64,000 bases of DNA from Rutidosis leptorrhynchoides (GCF_046630445.1 NC_092333.1:355665001-355729000), one strand, 5' to 3'; positions 47,162 to 59,254 are shown, numbered from the stretch's first letter. Program-made: numbers and translations. Notes: generated from the sequence alone by a model not told the origin.

Positions 47162-50100
47162 TCAATAGCAACTACAACAATCATCCCAACAACAATAATA
47201 ACCGCAACAACAACAACAATCAGAAGCAGCTATGCCAAAGGTGTGAAAAGTATCACTCGGGGTTCTGCACCAAATTTTGCAACAAGTGTAAAAGAAATGG
47301 TCATAGCGCGGCGAAGTGTGAGGTCTACGGACCAGGGGTTAATAGAACGAAAGGAACAAATGGTGTCGGAACGAGTAATGGCGGAGCAAGTAGTGTCGGA
47401 GCAAGTTATGCCAATGTAGTTTGTTATAAATGTGGAAAACCAGACCACATTATTAGAAATTGCCCGAACCAGGAGAACACGAATGGACAAGGCCGCGGAA
47501 GAGTTTTCAATATTAATGCGGCAGAGGCACAGGAAGACCCGGAGCTTGTTACGGGTACGTTTCTTATTGACAATAAATCTGCTTACGTTTTATTTGATTC
47601 GGGTGCGGATAGAAGCTATATGAGTAGAGATTTTTGTGCTAAATTAAGTTGTCCATTGACGCCTTTGGATAGTAATTTTTTACTCGAATTAGCAAATGGT
47701 AAATTAATTTCAGCAGATAATATATGTCGGAATCGAGAAATTAAACTGGTTAGCGAAACATTTAAGATTGATTTGATACCAGTAGAGTTAGGGAGTTTTG
47801 ATGTGATAATCGGTATGGACTGGTTGAAAGAAGTAAAAGCAGAGATCGTCTGTTACAAAAATGCAATTCGCATTATACGAGAAAAAGGAAAACCCTTAAT
47901 GGTGTACGGAGAAAAGGGCAACACGAAGCTACATCTTATTAGTAATTTGAAGGCACAAAAACTAATAAGAAAAGGTTGCTATGCTGTTCTAGCACACGTC
48001 GAGAAAGTACAAACTGAAGAAAAGAGCATCAATGATGTTCCCATTGCAAAAGAATTTCCCGATGTATTTCCGAAAGAATTACCGGGATTACCCCCACATC
48101 GATCCGTTGAATTTCAAATAGATCTTGTGCCAGGAGCTGCACCAATAGCTCGTGCTCCTTACAGACTCGCACCCAGCGAGATGAAAGAATTGCAAAACCA
48201 ATTACAAGAACTTTTAGAGCGTGGTTTCATTCGACCAAGCACATCACCGTGGGGAGCTCCTGTTTTGTTTGTCAAGAAGAAAGATGGTACATTCAGGTTG
48301 TGTATCGACTACCGAGAGTTGAACAAACTTACCATCAAGAACCGCTACCCACTACCGAGAATCAATGACTTATTTGATCAACTACAAGGCTCGTCTGTTT
48401 ATTCAAAGATTGACTTACGTTCCGGGTATCATCAAATGCGGGTGAAAGAAGATGATATTCCAAAGACTGCTTTCAGAACACGTTACGGTCATTACGAGTT
48501 TATGGTCATGCCGTTTGGTTTAACTAATGCACCAGCTGTGTTCATGGACCTTATGAACCGAGTGTGTGGACCATACCTTGACAAGTTTGTCATTGTTTTC
48601 ATTGATGACATACTTATTTACTCAAAGAATGACCAAGAACACGGTGAACATTTGAGAAAGGTGTTAGAAGTATTGAGGAAGGAAGAATTGTACGCTAAGT
48701 TTTCAAAGTGTGCATTTTGGTTGGAAGAAGTTCAATTCCTCGGTCACATAGTGAACAAAGAAGGTATTAAGGTGGATCCGGCAAAGATAGAAACTGTTGA
48801 AAAGTGGGAAACCCCGAAAACTCCGAAACACATACGCCAGTTTTTAGGACTAGCTGGTTACTACAGAAGGTTCATCCAAGACTTTTCCAGAATAGCAAAA
48901 CCCTTGACTGCATTAACGCATAAAGGGAAGAAATTTGAATGGAATGATGAACAAGAGAAAGCGTTTCAGTTATTGAAGAAAAAGCTAACTACGGCACCTA
49001 TATTGTCATTGCCTGAAGGGAATGATGATTTTGTGATTTATTGTGACGCATCAAAGCAAGGTCTCGGTTGTGTATTAATGCAACGAACGAAGGTGATTGC
49101 TTATGCGTCTAGACAATTGAAGATTCACGAACAAAATTATACGACGCATGATTTGGAATTAGGCGCGGTTGTTTTTGCATTAAAGACTTGGAGGCACTAC
49201 TTATATGGGGTTAAAAGTATTATATATACCGACCACAAAAGTCTTCAACACATATTTAATCAGAAACAACTGAATATGAGGCAGCGTAGGTGGATTGAAT
49301 TGTTGAATGATTACGACTTTGAGATTCGTTAACACCCGGGGAAGGCAAATGTGGTAGCCGATGCCTTGAGCAGGAAGGACAGAGAACCCATTCGAGTAAA
49401 ATCTATGAATATAATGATTCATAATAACCTTACTACTCAAATAAAGGAGGCGCAACAAGGAGTTTTAAAAGAGGAAAATTTAAAGGATGAAATACCCAAA
49501 GGATCGGAGAAGCATCTTAATATTCGGGAAGACGGAACCCGGTATAGGGCTGAAAGGATTTGGGTACCAAAATTTGGAGATATGAGAGAAATGGTACTTA
49601 GAGAAGCTCATAAAACCAGATACTCAATACATCCTGGAACGGGGAAGATGTACAAGGATCTCAGGAAATATTTTTGGTGGCCGGGTATGAAAGCCGATGT
49701 TGCTAAATACGTAGGAGAATGTTTGACGTGTTCTAAGATCAAAGCTGAGCATCAGAAACCATCAGGTCTACTTCAACAACCCGAAATCCCAGAATGGAAA
49801 TGGGAAAACATTACCATGGATTTCATCACTAAATTGCCAAGGACTGCAAGTGGTTTTGATACTATTTGGGTAATAGTTGATCGTCTCACCAAATCAGCAC
49901 ACTTCCTGCCAATAAGAGAAGATGACAAGATGGAGAAGTTAGCACGACTGTATTTGAAGGAAGTCGTCTCCAGACATGGAATACCAATCTCTATTATCTC
50001 TGATAGGGATGGCAGATTTATTTCAAGATTCTGGCAGACATTACAGCAAGCATTAGGAACTCGTCTAGACATGAGTACTGCCTATCATCCACAAACTGAT

Positions 50101-50883
50101 GGGCAGAGCGAAAGGACGATATAAACGCTTGAAGACATGCTACGAGCATGTGTTATTGATTTCGGAAACAGTTGGGATTGACATCTACCGTTAGCAGAAT
50201 TTTCCTACAACAACAGCTACCATTCAAGCATTGAGATGGCGCCGTTTGAAGCACTTTATGGTAGAAAGTGCAGGTCTCCAATTTGTTGGAGTGAAGTGGG
50301 GGATAGACAGATTACGGGTCTGGAGATTATACAAGAAGCTACCGAGAAGATCATCCAAATTCAACAACGGTTGAAAACCGCCCAAAGTCGACAAAAGAGC
50401 TACGCTGACATTAAAAGAAAAGATATAGAATTTGAAATTGGAGAGATGGTCATTCTTAAAGTTGTACCTTGGAAAGGCGTTGTTCGATTTGGTAAACGAG
50501 GGAAATTAAATCCAAGGTATATTGGACCATTCAAGATTATTGATCGTGTCGGACCAGTAGCTTACCGACTTGAGTTACCTCAACAACTCACGGCTGTACA
50601 TAACACTTTCCACGTCTCGAATTTGAAGAAATGTTTTGCTAAAGAAGATCTCACTATTCCGTTGGACGAAATCCAAATCAATGAAAAACTTCAATTCATT
50701 GAAGAACCCGTCAAAATAATGGATCGTGAGGTTAAGAGACTTAAACAAAACAAGATACCGATTGTTAAGGTTCGATGGAATGCTCGTAGAGGACCCGAGT
50801 TCACCTGGGAGCGTGAAGATCAGATGAAGAAGAAATACCCGCATCTATTTCCAGAAGATTCGTCAACACCTTCAACAGCTTAA
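46291..50883 (+). pseudogene. Tekay-like gag-pol, A2 copy with four stops
   Basis: Same domain order as the A1 polyprotein: gag, Asn-rich tract, zinc knuckles (second one [14 protein letters not shown]), protease [11 protein letters not shown], reverse transcriptase FIDD (48598-48609), RNase H, integrase and chromodomain-like tail. Stops: TGA 46306-46308 (codon 6; A1 CGA), TAA 49330-49332 (A1 TAC), TAA 50122-50124 (A1 CAA) and TGA 50179-50181 (A1 CGA). The A1 stop is CAA here. The Asn tract is about nine codons longer than in A1, from CAA-repeat expansion plus a short imperfect unit. Confidence 0.92.
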
Positions 50884-50905
50884 AATTTCGGGACGAAATT
50901 TATTT

Positions 50906-50918
50906 AACGGGTAGGTAC
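50906..50918 (+). promoter_or_regulatory. A2 3' junction motif / polypurine tract
   Basis: AACGGGTAGGTAC next to the 3' LTR, identical to A1. Confidence 0.65.
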
Positions 50919-53900
50919 TGTAGTGACCCGAACTTTTCCATGTTTATATATATTAATTGAGATTAATATTTACATGATTAAATGATTCCAACATGTTAAG
51001 AAATCAAACTTGTTAAGACTTGATTAATTGAAATATGTTTCATATAGACAATTGACCACCCAAGTTGACCGGTGATTCACAAACGTTAAAACTTGTAAAA
51101 ACTATATGATGACATATATATGGATATATATATAGTTAACATGATAATATGATAAGTAAACATATCATTAAGTATATTAACAATGAACTACATATGTAAA
51201 AACAAGACTACTAACTTAATGATTTTTAAACGAGACATATATGTAACGATTATCGTTGTAAAGACATTTAATGTATATATATCATATTAAGAGATATTCA
51301 TACATGATAATATCATGATAATATAATAATTTAAAATCTCATTTGATATTATAAACATTGGGTTAACAACATTTAACAAGATCGTTAACCTAAAGGTTTC
51401 AAAACAACACTTACATGTAACGACTAACGATGACTTAACGACTCAGTTAAAATGTATATACATGTAGTGTTTTAATATGTATTCATACACTTTTGAAAGA
51501 CTTCAAGACACTTATCAAAATACTTCTACTTAACAAAAATGCTTACAATTACATCCTCGTTCAGTTTCATCAACAATTCTACTCGTATGCACCCGTATTC
51601 ATACTCGTACAATACACAGCTTTTAGATGTATTTACTATTGGTATATACACTCCAATAATCAGCTCTTAGCAGCCCATGTGAGTCACCTAACACATGTGG
51701 GAACCATCATTTGGCAACTAGCATGAAATATCTCATAAAATTACAAAAATATGAGTAATCATTCATGACTTATTTACATAAAAACAAAATTACATATCCT
51801 TTATATCTAATCCATACACCAATGACCAAAAACACCTACACACACTTTCATTCTTCAATTTTCTTCATCTAATTGATCTCTCTCAAGTTCTATCTTCAAG
51901 TTCTAAGTGTTCTTCATAAATTCCAAAAGTTCTAGTTTCATAAAATCAAGAATACTTTCAAGTTTGCTAGCTCACTTCCAATCTTGTAAGGTGATCATCC
52001 AACCTCAAGAAATCTTTATTTCTTACAGTAGGTTATCATTCTAATATAAGGTAATAATCATATTCAAACTTTGGTTCAATTTCTATAACTATAACAATCT
52101 TATTTCAAGTGATGATCTTACTTGAACTTGTTTTCGTGTCATGATTCTGCTTCAAGAACTTCGAGCCATCCAAGGATCCATTGAAGCTAGATCCATTTTT
52201 CTATTTTCCAGTAGGTTTATCCAAGGAACTTAAGGTAGTAATTATGTTCATAACATCATTCAATTCATATATATAAAGCTATCTTATTCGAAGGTTTAAA
52301 CTTGTAATCACTAGAACATAGTTTAGTTAATTCTAAACTTGTTCGCAAACAAAAGTTAATCCTTTTAACTTGACTTTTAAAATCAACTAAACACATGTTC
52401 TATATCTGTATGATATGTTAACTTAATGATTTAAAACCTGGAAACACGAAAAACACCGTAAAACCGGATTTACGCCGTCGTAGTAACACCGCGGGCTGTT
52501 TTGGGTTAGTTAATTAAAAACTATGATAAACTTTGATTTAAAAGTTGTTATTCTGAGAAAATGATTTTTATTATGAACATGAAACTATATCCAAAAATTA
52601 TGGTTAAACTCAAAGTGGAAGTATGTTTTCTAAAATGGTCATCTAGACGTCGTTCTTTCGACTGAAATGACTACCTTTAAAAAAATGACTTGTAACTTAT
52701 TTTTCCGACTATAAACCTATACTTTTTCTGTTTAGATTCATAAAATAGAGTTCAATATGAAACCATAGCAATTTGATTCACTCAAAACGGATTTAAAATG
52801 AAGAAGTTATGGGTAAAACAAGATTGGATAATTTTTCTCATTTTAGCTACGTGAAAATTGGTAACAAATCTATTCCAACCATAACTTAATCAACTTGTAT
52901 TGTATATTATGTAATCTTGAGATACCATAGACACGTATACAATGTTTCGACCTATCATGTCGACACATCTATATATATTTCGGAACAACCATAGACACTC
53001 TATATGTGAATGTTGGAGTTAGCTATACAGGGTTGAGGTTGATTCCAAAATATATATAGTTTGAGTTGTGATCAATACTGAGATACGTATACACTGGGTC
53101 GTGGATTGATTCAAGATAATATTTATCGATTTATTTCTGTACATCTAACTGTGGACAACTAGTTGTAGGTTACTAACGAGGACAGCTGACTTAATAAACT
53201 TAAAACATCAAAATATATTAAAAGTGTTGTAAATATATTTTGAACATACTTTGATATATATGTATATATTGTTATAGGTTCGTGAATCAACCAGTGGCCA
53301 AGTCTTACTTCCCGACGAAGTAAAAATCTGTGAAAGTGAGTTATAGTCCCACTTTTAAAATCTAATATTTTTGGGATGAGAATACATGCAGGTTTTATAA
53401 ATGATTTACAAAATAGACACAAGTACGTGAAACTACATTCTATGGTTGAATTATCGAAATCGAATATGCCCCTTTTTATTAAGTCTGGTAATCTAAGAAT
53501 TAGGGAACAGACACCCTAATTGACGCGAATCCTAAAGATAGATCTATTGGGCCTAACAAACCCCATCCAAAGTACCGGATGCTTTAGTACTTCGAAATTT
53601 ATATCATATCCGAAGGGTGTCCCGGAATGATGGGGATATTCTTATATATGCATCTTGTTAATGTCGGTTACCAGGTGTTCACCATATGAATGATTTTTAT
53701 CTCTATGTATGGGATGTGCATTAAAATATGAAATCTTGTGGTCTATTATTATGATTTGATATATATAGGTTAAACCTATAACTCACCAACATTTTTGTTG
53801 ACGTTTTAAGCATGTTTATTCTCAGGTGATTATTAAGAGCTTCCGCTGTAGCATACTTAAATAAGGACGAGATTTGGAGTCCATGCTTGTATGATATTGT

Positions 53901-54170
53901 GTAAAAACTGCATTCAAGAAACTTATTTTGTTGTAACATATTTGTATTGTAAACCATTATGTAATGGTCGTGTGTAAACAGGATATTTTAGATTATCATT
54001 ATTTGATAATCTACGTAAAGCTTTTTAAAACCTTTATCTATGAAATAAAGGTTATGGTTTGTTTTAAAAATGAATGCAGTCTTTGAAAAACATCTCATAT
54101 AGAGGTCAAAACCTCGCAACGAAATCAATTAATATGGAACGTTTTTAATCAATAAGAACGGGACATTTCA
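50919..54170 (+). repeat. A2 3' LTR (3252 bp)
   Basis: TG...CA ends, followed by the second ACATC. About 33 differences from the A2 5' LTR. Confidence 0.95.
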
Positions 54171-54483
54171 ACATCACCGACATCAATAGAACCACCAGCA
54201 ACATCACCCGTACCATCAACACCACAAGCCACAATATCACAATCTATACTCCAAACATGATCTTCGTTCTACGTATCGTTCTGCATCGATTATATTCGTT
54301 CTTCATGGCGATTATGTAATCTCTAATATTTTAGAGATTATGTATTCTAGTTCTAACGGTAAATCAAATGAGATTAATATTATAGTAATTCGTTAAATCC
54401 ATAATTACATCTGAAGAAAATATATATGGAAGTATATTTTCATAAAGATTGTAATTTAAATTTTTTTTTTTTTTTTTTTTTTT
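54171..54483 (+). other. B2 interior after A2, ending in poly-T
   Basis: Continues the B2 gag-like frame briefly, then matches the B1 interior at about 1900-2240 in reverse complement (GCAAATGAGATTAATATYAT; ATCTGAAGAAAATATATATG). It ends in a run of 23 T (54461-54483), where B1 has a shorter T run before its AACGGGTAGGTA hairpin. B2 sequence stops here. Confidence 0.6.
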
Positions 54484-54845
54484 ACAAATTGTTCGTTGGA
54501 ACCAATAAAAGGAAATGTGTGCTTTTACTTTTATTTGTTTATTTTGAATCTTCAATTCCTTACTTTACTTTATTGTCTTGTTTATCTTTAAAGCATCTCT
54601 TTCCTAAGAGATAAGAATCTATCCCATAAAAAGACATAAAAATATATCTTTAATTCTTTAATAAGAATTAAATAATAAAACAACTCTTATCTGCATCTAT
54701 GCTCTCTTGAGACGATAACCTAAAATACTACATCTGATCGGGTTTTGTTGCTCGTTAGGGTGTTAAAGTGTATTAATAAAAGGTTCTATAAATTTAAAAG
54801 TTGAAGGATAAGTTAAGCACTACCGCACACACTTTCAACACATCA
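54484..54845 (+). repeat. Athila-like protease scrap fused to LTR 3' end
   Basis: Bases about 54490-54516 match the X protease region at 9387-9411 (TTGGAACYAATMAAAGGAAA). They are joined directly to the last about 325 bp of an X-type LTR, which ends CACATCA at 54845. An internal deletion from protease to LTR, with little homology at the joint, is the simplest reading. No primer-binding site follows, as expected for a 3' LTR. Confidence 0.65.
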
Positions 54846-54848
54846 CCA

Positions 54849-56123
54849 AGTATATCAGCTCAAGTTACTAGCTGAAAGCCAATTACTACTAAGTTCTCAT
54901 GCAATCATTAATTAAAAAATCCAAACAAAGGTTCTTCGATTAAGCCTAACAATATCAAACTCTATTATATAAGCGTAATTCAAATCAAACATGTTTATCA
55001 TTGTTATGCTGTTTACCTAGTTGCATGCAATTCAATTTAATAAGTTTGATGGACTAGATCTAAACAAGTAGCATGAATTGAATAATAGATCATCGGATTA
55101 AGTACTAATCAACCCTAAAATCATGTTATTTAATCATTAAGCATGGCAAACAAGTTTATTAAAGCAAAACAGATTCAAAACAGTTTAATCATTATTACAG
55201 AAACTCTACCATACAGATTTGGAAAAGAACCAGGAACTGTACGGATGAAGCACACGAAGCCGGCGGCTTCCTTCTCCACCAAGAAGGCAGCTTGGTTGGT
55301 GAGGCCGGCAGCTTCATCTGATTTCCAGATGAAGTTTAGTTTTCATCCACGTAACCACTATGAACGTTTAGAATCATACCTTGAAAGGTAGATGAAAAGA
55401 ACTTGAATTAAAACTTGGATAATCTTGATTACAAACAGAAAATTAAATCTAATCTAAGGGTTTTAGAGCAAACCCTAAAAGAAAAATGAAACTAAACTAA
55501 ACTGTATTGAGTTGTACTCAATTGCACACCTAAAACTGAGACTGGAGCCCTCTATTTATAATATTCAGAAATGCTGGCCAAGCCGGTGGCTTCAGTGGGA
55601 ATCCGGCGGCTTGCCTTGGGTCAGTGACTCCTTTTGCAACTTAACCTTGATCCGCAAGCACAAAACGAGTAACCGTCATAAATAAGCCGACGGCTTCGAG
55701 GAAGGCCGACGGCTTCAATGATCCTATAATCTTTTTGATTTTGTTTCCATTTTTACTTGAACTTGGTCGACAAGTCGAGAAACCGTGTAAATTAGGCCGG
55801 CGGCTTCAGTGGGAAACCGGCGGCTTTAACTGTATTTTGCTTGGTCAACAAGTTCATCACATTCTGCGATATATTCTGGAACATTCTGGCATCTTCACTC
55901 CAAAACCGGCGGCTTCCTTGGACCCTTGTCAGCGGCTTCATGCATTCTTCTACAGTGTTTCCTATTTTCGATCTTGTTTGATACATAACTTTGATAAAAT
56001 CATTAGAATTACCTTTTTTCTCATTTTACCCATTTTAGTGTGTTTTAGGATTAAAATATCTTAAAAACGCTAAGATAACTCCTCAAAATGTTATCAAAAA
56101 ACATTATAATTTAGGAGCTATCA
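54849..56123 (-). repeat. Y: Athila-like LTR, minus strand, 3' truncated
   Basis: On the minus strand it starts TGATAGCTCCTAAATTATAA at 56123. It contains a TATA box TATAAATAGA (55551-55560) and matches X LTR 6120-6415 at 55150-54849. The 3' end is cut by the plus-strand LTR end at 54845. The U3 (roughly 55560-56123, with more units at 55250-55310) carries GC-rich palindromes. The 82-codon and 109-codon plus frames here (55143, 55735) are inside the LTR and not considered genes. Confidence 0.7.
55257..55940. repeat. Dispersed GCCGGCGGCTT palindrome array in Y LTR
   Basis: About ten copies of RRCCGRCGGCTTC, among them 55257, 55303, 55580, 55601, 55684, 55703, 55795, 55816, 55903 and 55928, often in pairs about 20 bp apart. 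Each is near-palindromic (AAGCCG/CGGCTT). They form GC-rich islands in AT-rich DNA around the TATA box. Confidence 0.8.
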
Positions 56124-56609
56124 GGCACTGTTGAAGTTTTAAAGATGGACAAAGCTGAGCTTCTTAACGTACAAGTTAATCTGGTAGAGGAAAACAATTC
56201 ACTCAAGGATGAACTTGCTACTGCTAATTCCAACCTTGATTTGTTAACCTTTGAAAAACAGGACATCTCCGCGCACCTTGATCGGGTGGCCACTGACCGT
56301 GATTCGGTGTTAAACAACTTTGCCGTACTGAAAGCCGCTTTTCCGTAGATCGCATCAAAGGTTCTTAGTTCTTCTACCGTGGGCAAAATTTACTCAGATG
56401 CAATCAGGGCCGTCAAAGTGTTGGAGCGGGTAAACTTTTGGAAGCTCATTTCTGATAACATAGAGGTTCCGACAGATTTGCTCAAAGTTGTTGCTGATCA
56501 TCTTGAGAGTGATGCTTTAGCCAAGGCGCTTGAGTCCAGTTGTGTGATGGGGAACATTCAAATTCAATCCTTGATTCAAGCAAGTGTTAACCCTGCGTCT
56601 TCAGTGTAG
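56124..56609 (+). pseudogene. T1 antisense extra ORF, 3' part
   Basis: Plus-strand frame from 56145 (MDKAELLNVQVNLVEENNSL) to 56609 with one stop, TAG 56346-56348. The first half is a coiled coil (heptads of Leu/Val with Glu/Lys); the second half is helical (AIRAVKVLERVNFW; LLKVVADHLESDALAKALES). It runs opposite to T1 and lies between integrase and the presumed 3' LTR, the place of antisense extra ORFs in Tat-type elements. The T2 frame at 63444-64000 is probably the N-terminal part of the same kind of protein. Function unknown. The N-terminal part here was removed by the Y insertion. Confidence 0.6.
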
Positions 56610-57746
56610 GATTTGTTGGAGCTCGGGATGTAAGGAGGTAAGCCACAGGGCTCGGGTACTGCTATGGCATGTTTTGTGAGGTGCATAGTAGTTTTTTAAA
56701 GTGGCGGCCGCACAGGTGAGCCGTGGACATACAATGTCTTCGACCCTGTGCGCCCACACTTTGAGGGGTACATCTGCAGGAGGCATGCTCAGTTATAGGT
56801 GCTACCTGCAACATGGATGTGCTCCCCACCTTTCTATACATGACCACATATAGGTCAACCTTTGTTTTTCTTTTCACATGGGGTGATCCGCCTGATCGCT
56901 GTGGGCGAGGGTTCGAAGGATCATTCCCATTAGTGTAGGGCAGCGTTCCAAATAATGCCACGTAGTTTAGATTATCCTTTCTTTCTTCTCTTTTTTTTAT
57001 TTACTAGACCTGCATGCCAATCGTTGAAGCTTAGGCCTGCGTGCCATATTTCGCATATTGGGCCTGCGTGCCCTTGATACTTTAATGTTTTCTCTTGGCA
57101 CTATTGTAGCTTAGTGCAACATTAATGAAATTTCTTTTGCTAACTTTATTGTTTCAAGTATTTATTACTCTTAACAAATATCATAATTGTGATACATACA
57201 AACCAATGTACACTTTGTTTATACTCAAAGTTTAATAATGCTAACCGACGCCAAACTATTGTGCACATAGCCAGCGATTTTCATTGCATTACTAAGTAAA
57301 GTACTTAGAGTCTTTCAAGTGAACCAACACTTAGGTTAGTGGGCAAGCAACCCCAATGCTTGTCGTTTATAGTCATGATTTGCAGTCTTCTAGTCTACGA
57401 GAGTGTATTGGTCTAGACAAACAAATGTCTGTTACCCACCCTAAAATCTAGCCTTGTAACCAAACAGGCTTCTGCCACGCGGGAGCTAGAGATCATCCCT
57501 TAAAAGGCAGGATGTACATAACTGCTCTCAAAATGTGCGTTGAAACACAACCAAATGTTTCCTTACAAAAATTAAATTTATTCATGATAAATAAATAAAA
57601 ACCAAAAGTCATAACCAAATGACAAACCATTACAACCAAAAATAAATACTAATTGTCTTTGGAAATAAAGCAACATTTTAAGTAAAATAAAAAATGTAAG
57701 TGCTCATAGTGCAGGGTGATCAATCCCATGTGCTGCAGCCTGATAA
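56610..57746 (-). other. T1 spacer between integrase and antisense ORF
   Basis: About 1.1 kb with no recognisable gene. It contains three copies of CCTGCRTGCC at 57009, 57036 and 57062. The plus-strand GC-rich block 56700-56900 gives minus frames with no known domain. Confidence 0.5.
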
Positions 57747-59131
57747 TTATATATAGCATCTTTTCAAATTGGTTGCATGCCAAGTATGAGGTACTCGTTC
57801 TCCAGTTATTTTAGCTAGGATATAAGATCCTGTAGCACTTGTGCCAATTATTTCATAGGGACCCTCCCAATTGGGCCCAAGCTTTCCAGTATTCTCTGCT
57901 CGGCTTTCTTCATTATTGCGCCATACATACTCTCCTACTTTAAATGACAATGGCTTGACGCGCTTATCATAATACTTAGAGTTTTTCTGCTTGTTCATGG
58001 CTTCTCGTATAGCTGCAATTTCTCTGCGCTTTTCTAGCATATCTAGGTTAGCGTGCAAGCCTTCACCATTGCTGACTCATCAAAGCTTTGAACTCTTTTT
58101 GTGGGCACCAATATTTCTGCAGGGATAATAGCTTCAGTCCCATAAACCAAGCTGAAAGGAGTCTCACCTGTGCTGTTCTTATGAGTAGTTCGATGAGCCC
58201 ACAGTACACTTGGGAGATCATCGACCCATTCGTTCGCATATAAGCCCAAGTGTGCCTTTATCCCCTTTACAATATCCCGGTTGGTTACTTCACATTACCC
58301 ATTCGCCTGGGGGTGTGCGACCGAAGTAAAAGATTGTTTAATGTTCAGGTCTTGACACCAGGACCAGAATGGTTCTCCTTCAAACCGGGTACCATTATCG
58401 CTGACGATTTCACTGGGAATACCAAACCTGCACACAATATCTTCCCAAAAGAAGTTGCGAATGCGCCTGCTAGCAATTGTTACCAATGCCTTCGCCTCCA
58501 CCCACTTAGTAAAGTAATCAATTGCTACCACCAAGAATTTGATTCCCCCTGAGTAAACAATGATTGCATTAATACTATGAAAGCACGTAATTAGCAAAGT
58601 ATTATTCAGATAAATTATTCCACGCGTACCTGAGCACGCGGTAATGGGGCCGACAATGTCGATGACCCACTTACAGAATGGCCAAGCTGCCGTTATTAGT
58701 ATCATATGATGTCACGGTGCTCTGCTGATGTGCGCATGTTGTTGACACGATTGACATGTTCTCACGACCTCAGCTGCATCTTTGTGATTGGTGGGCTAGT
58801 AATACCCAATGCGCATAACCTTTGCGGCTATAGTCTGATAGCCAGAGTGTAGAGTGCAATACCCTTCATGAATTTCTCTGAGCACTTCTTTCGCTTGATT
58901 TTAACCAATACATGGCAGGCTCGGCCCAAGGAACGACTTTCTATAAAGAGCTCCATCCACCAAAGTGTACATGGGCGCTTTCATGCGTACCTTTCTTGCT
59001 TCCTTTTCATCTGTAGGGAGCATTCCTTCCACTAAAAATTGAAGTATAGGTGTCATCCAGTTTGGGCTTTCCTCCTTGATAGGTGCGACGGTAGACTTCT
59101 CATCAATAGATTTCTGCTTCAATTCCTCCAC
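57747..59131 (-). pseudogene. T1 integrase, broken
   Basis: HHCC zinc-finger region around 58880-58720 (IHEGYCTLHSGYQT ... TCQSCQQHAHIS), core with VIDIVGP, IDYFTKWVEAKAL, IVSDNGTRF, SVAHPQANG (58295-58690) and a C-terminal region LGPNWEGPYEIIG ... WHATNLKRCYI (57747-57900). Stops occur near 58904, 58712 and 58285 and one frameshift near 58070. An 81-bp in-frame insert with GT...AG ends (58549-58629) interrupts the core just after VGPITACSG. It would insert viral-type cDNA into chromosomes; now inactive. Confidence 0.82.
58549..58629 (-). other. Putative 81-bp intron in T1 integrase core
   Basis: The minus strand reads TCAG|GTACGCG at 58629 and ends TTTACTCAG| at 58549, then GGGGAATC. Removing it joins ACSG to GIKFLVVAIDYF, as expected for Tat integrases, with no frame change (phase 1). 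The insert has no counterpart in the family as I know it. Length and splice-site-like ends suggest a spliceosomal intron; this is inference. Confidence 0.55.
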
Positions 59132-59254
59132 TCATACATTTTTGCGCAAGTGATCAAAGGCTAGAGCAGCCAACTTGCTAAGCGCTTCTGCTTTCTTATT
59201 CTGACCCCTAGGTACCTGCATTAGTCTGAACACGTCGAACTCTTCTATCATCTT

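Larger units (their letters stand above)
41053..54170 (+). mobile_element. A2: second Tekay-like element of the A family, decayed coding
   Basis: 13,118 bp, same order and boundaries as A1, including both accessory ORFs, the internal hairpin and the variant primer site. The LTRs differ from each other at about 33 positions by eye, an age similar to A1. Every coding ORF has at least one stop (seven in all), so it is not autonomous, yet almost no indels are present. It is inserted in the B2 gag-like ORF. Confidence 0.92.
31263..54483. mobile_element. B2: rearranged palindromic LTR element hosting A2
   Basis: Order: LTR on minus strand (31263-34863), its 3' interior on minus (34864-35746), 21-bp spacer, the same 3' interior on plus (35768-36650), LTR on plus (36651-40191), primer-binding site and gag-like ORF (40194-41052), A2 insertion, and remaining interior (54171-54483). 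The right LTR therefore serves as 3' LTR for the sequence at its left and as 5' LTR for that at its right. No reverse transcriptase or integrase of its own was found. The flanks (X tail at left, X-type protease/LTR junction at right) do not match each other, so no target duplication can be assigned. Confidence 0.7.

Noticed and set aside
55735..56064. 109-codon plus-strand ORF in the Y LTR
   Set aside because: Lies in the U3 of an LTR with opposite orientation; no domain; reads through the palindrome array.
56662..56961. Minus-strand ORFs between T1 integrase and antisense gene
   Set aside because: No similarity to retrotransposon proteins and not conserved in style; probably chance in a GC-richer spacer.
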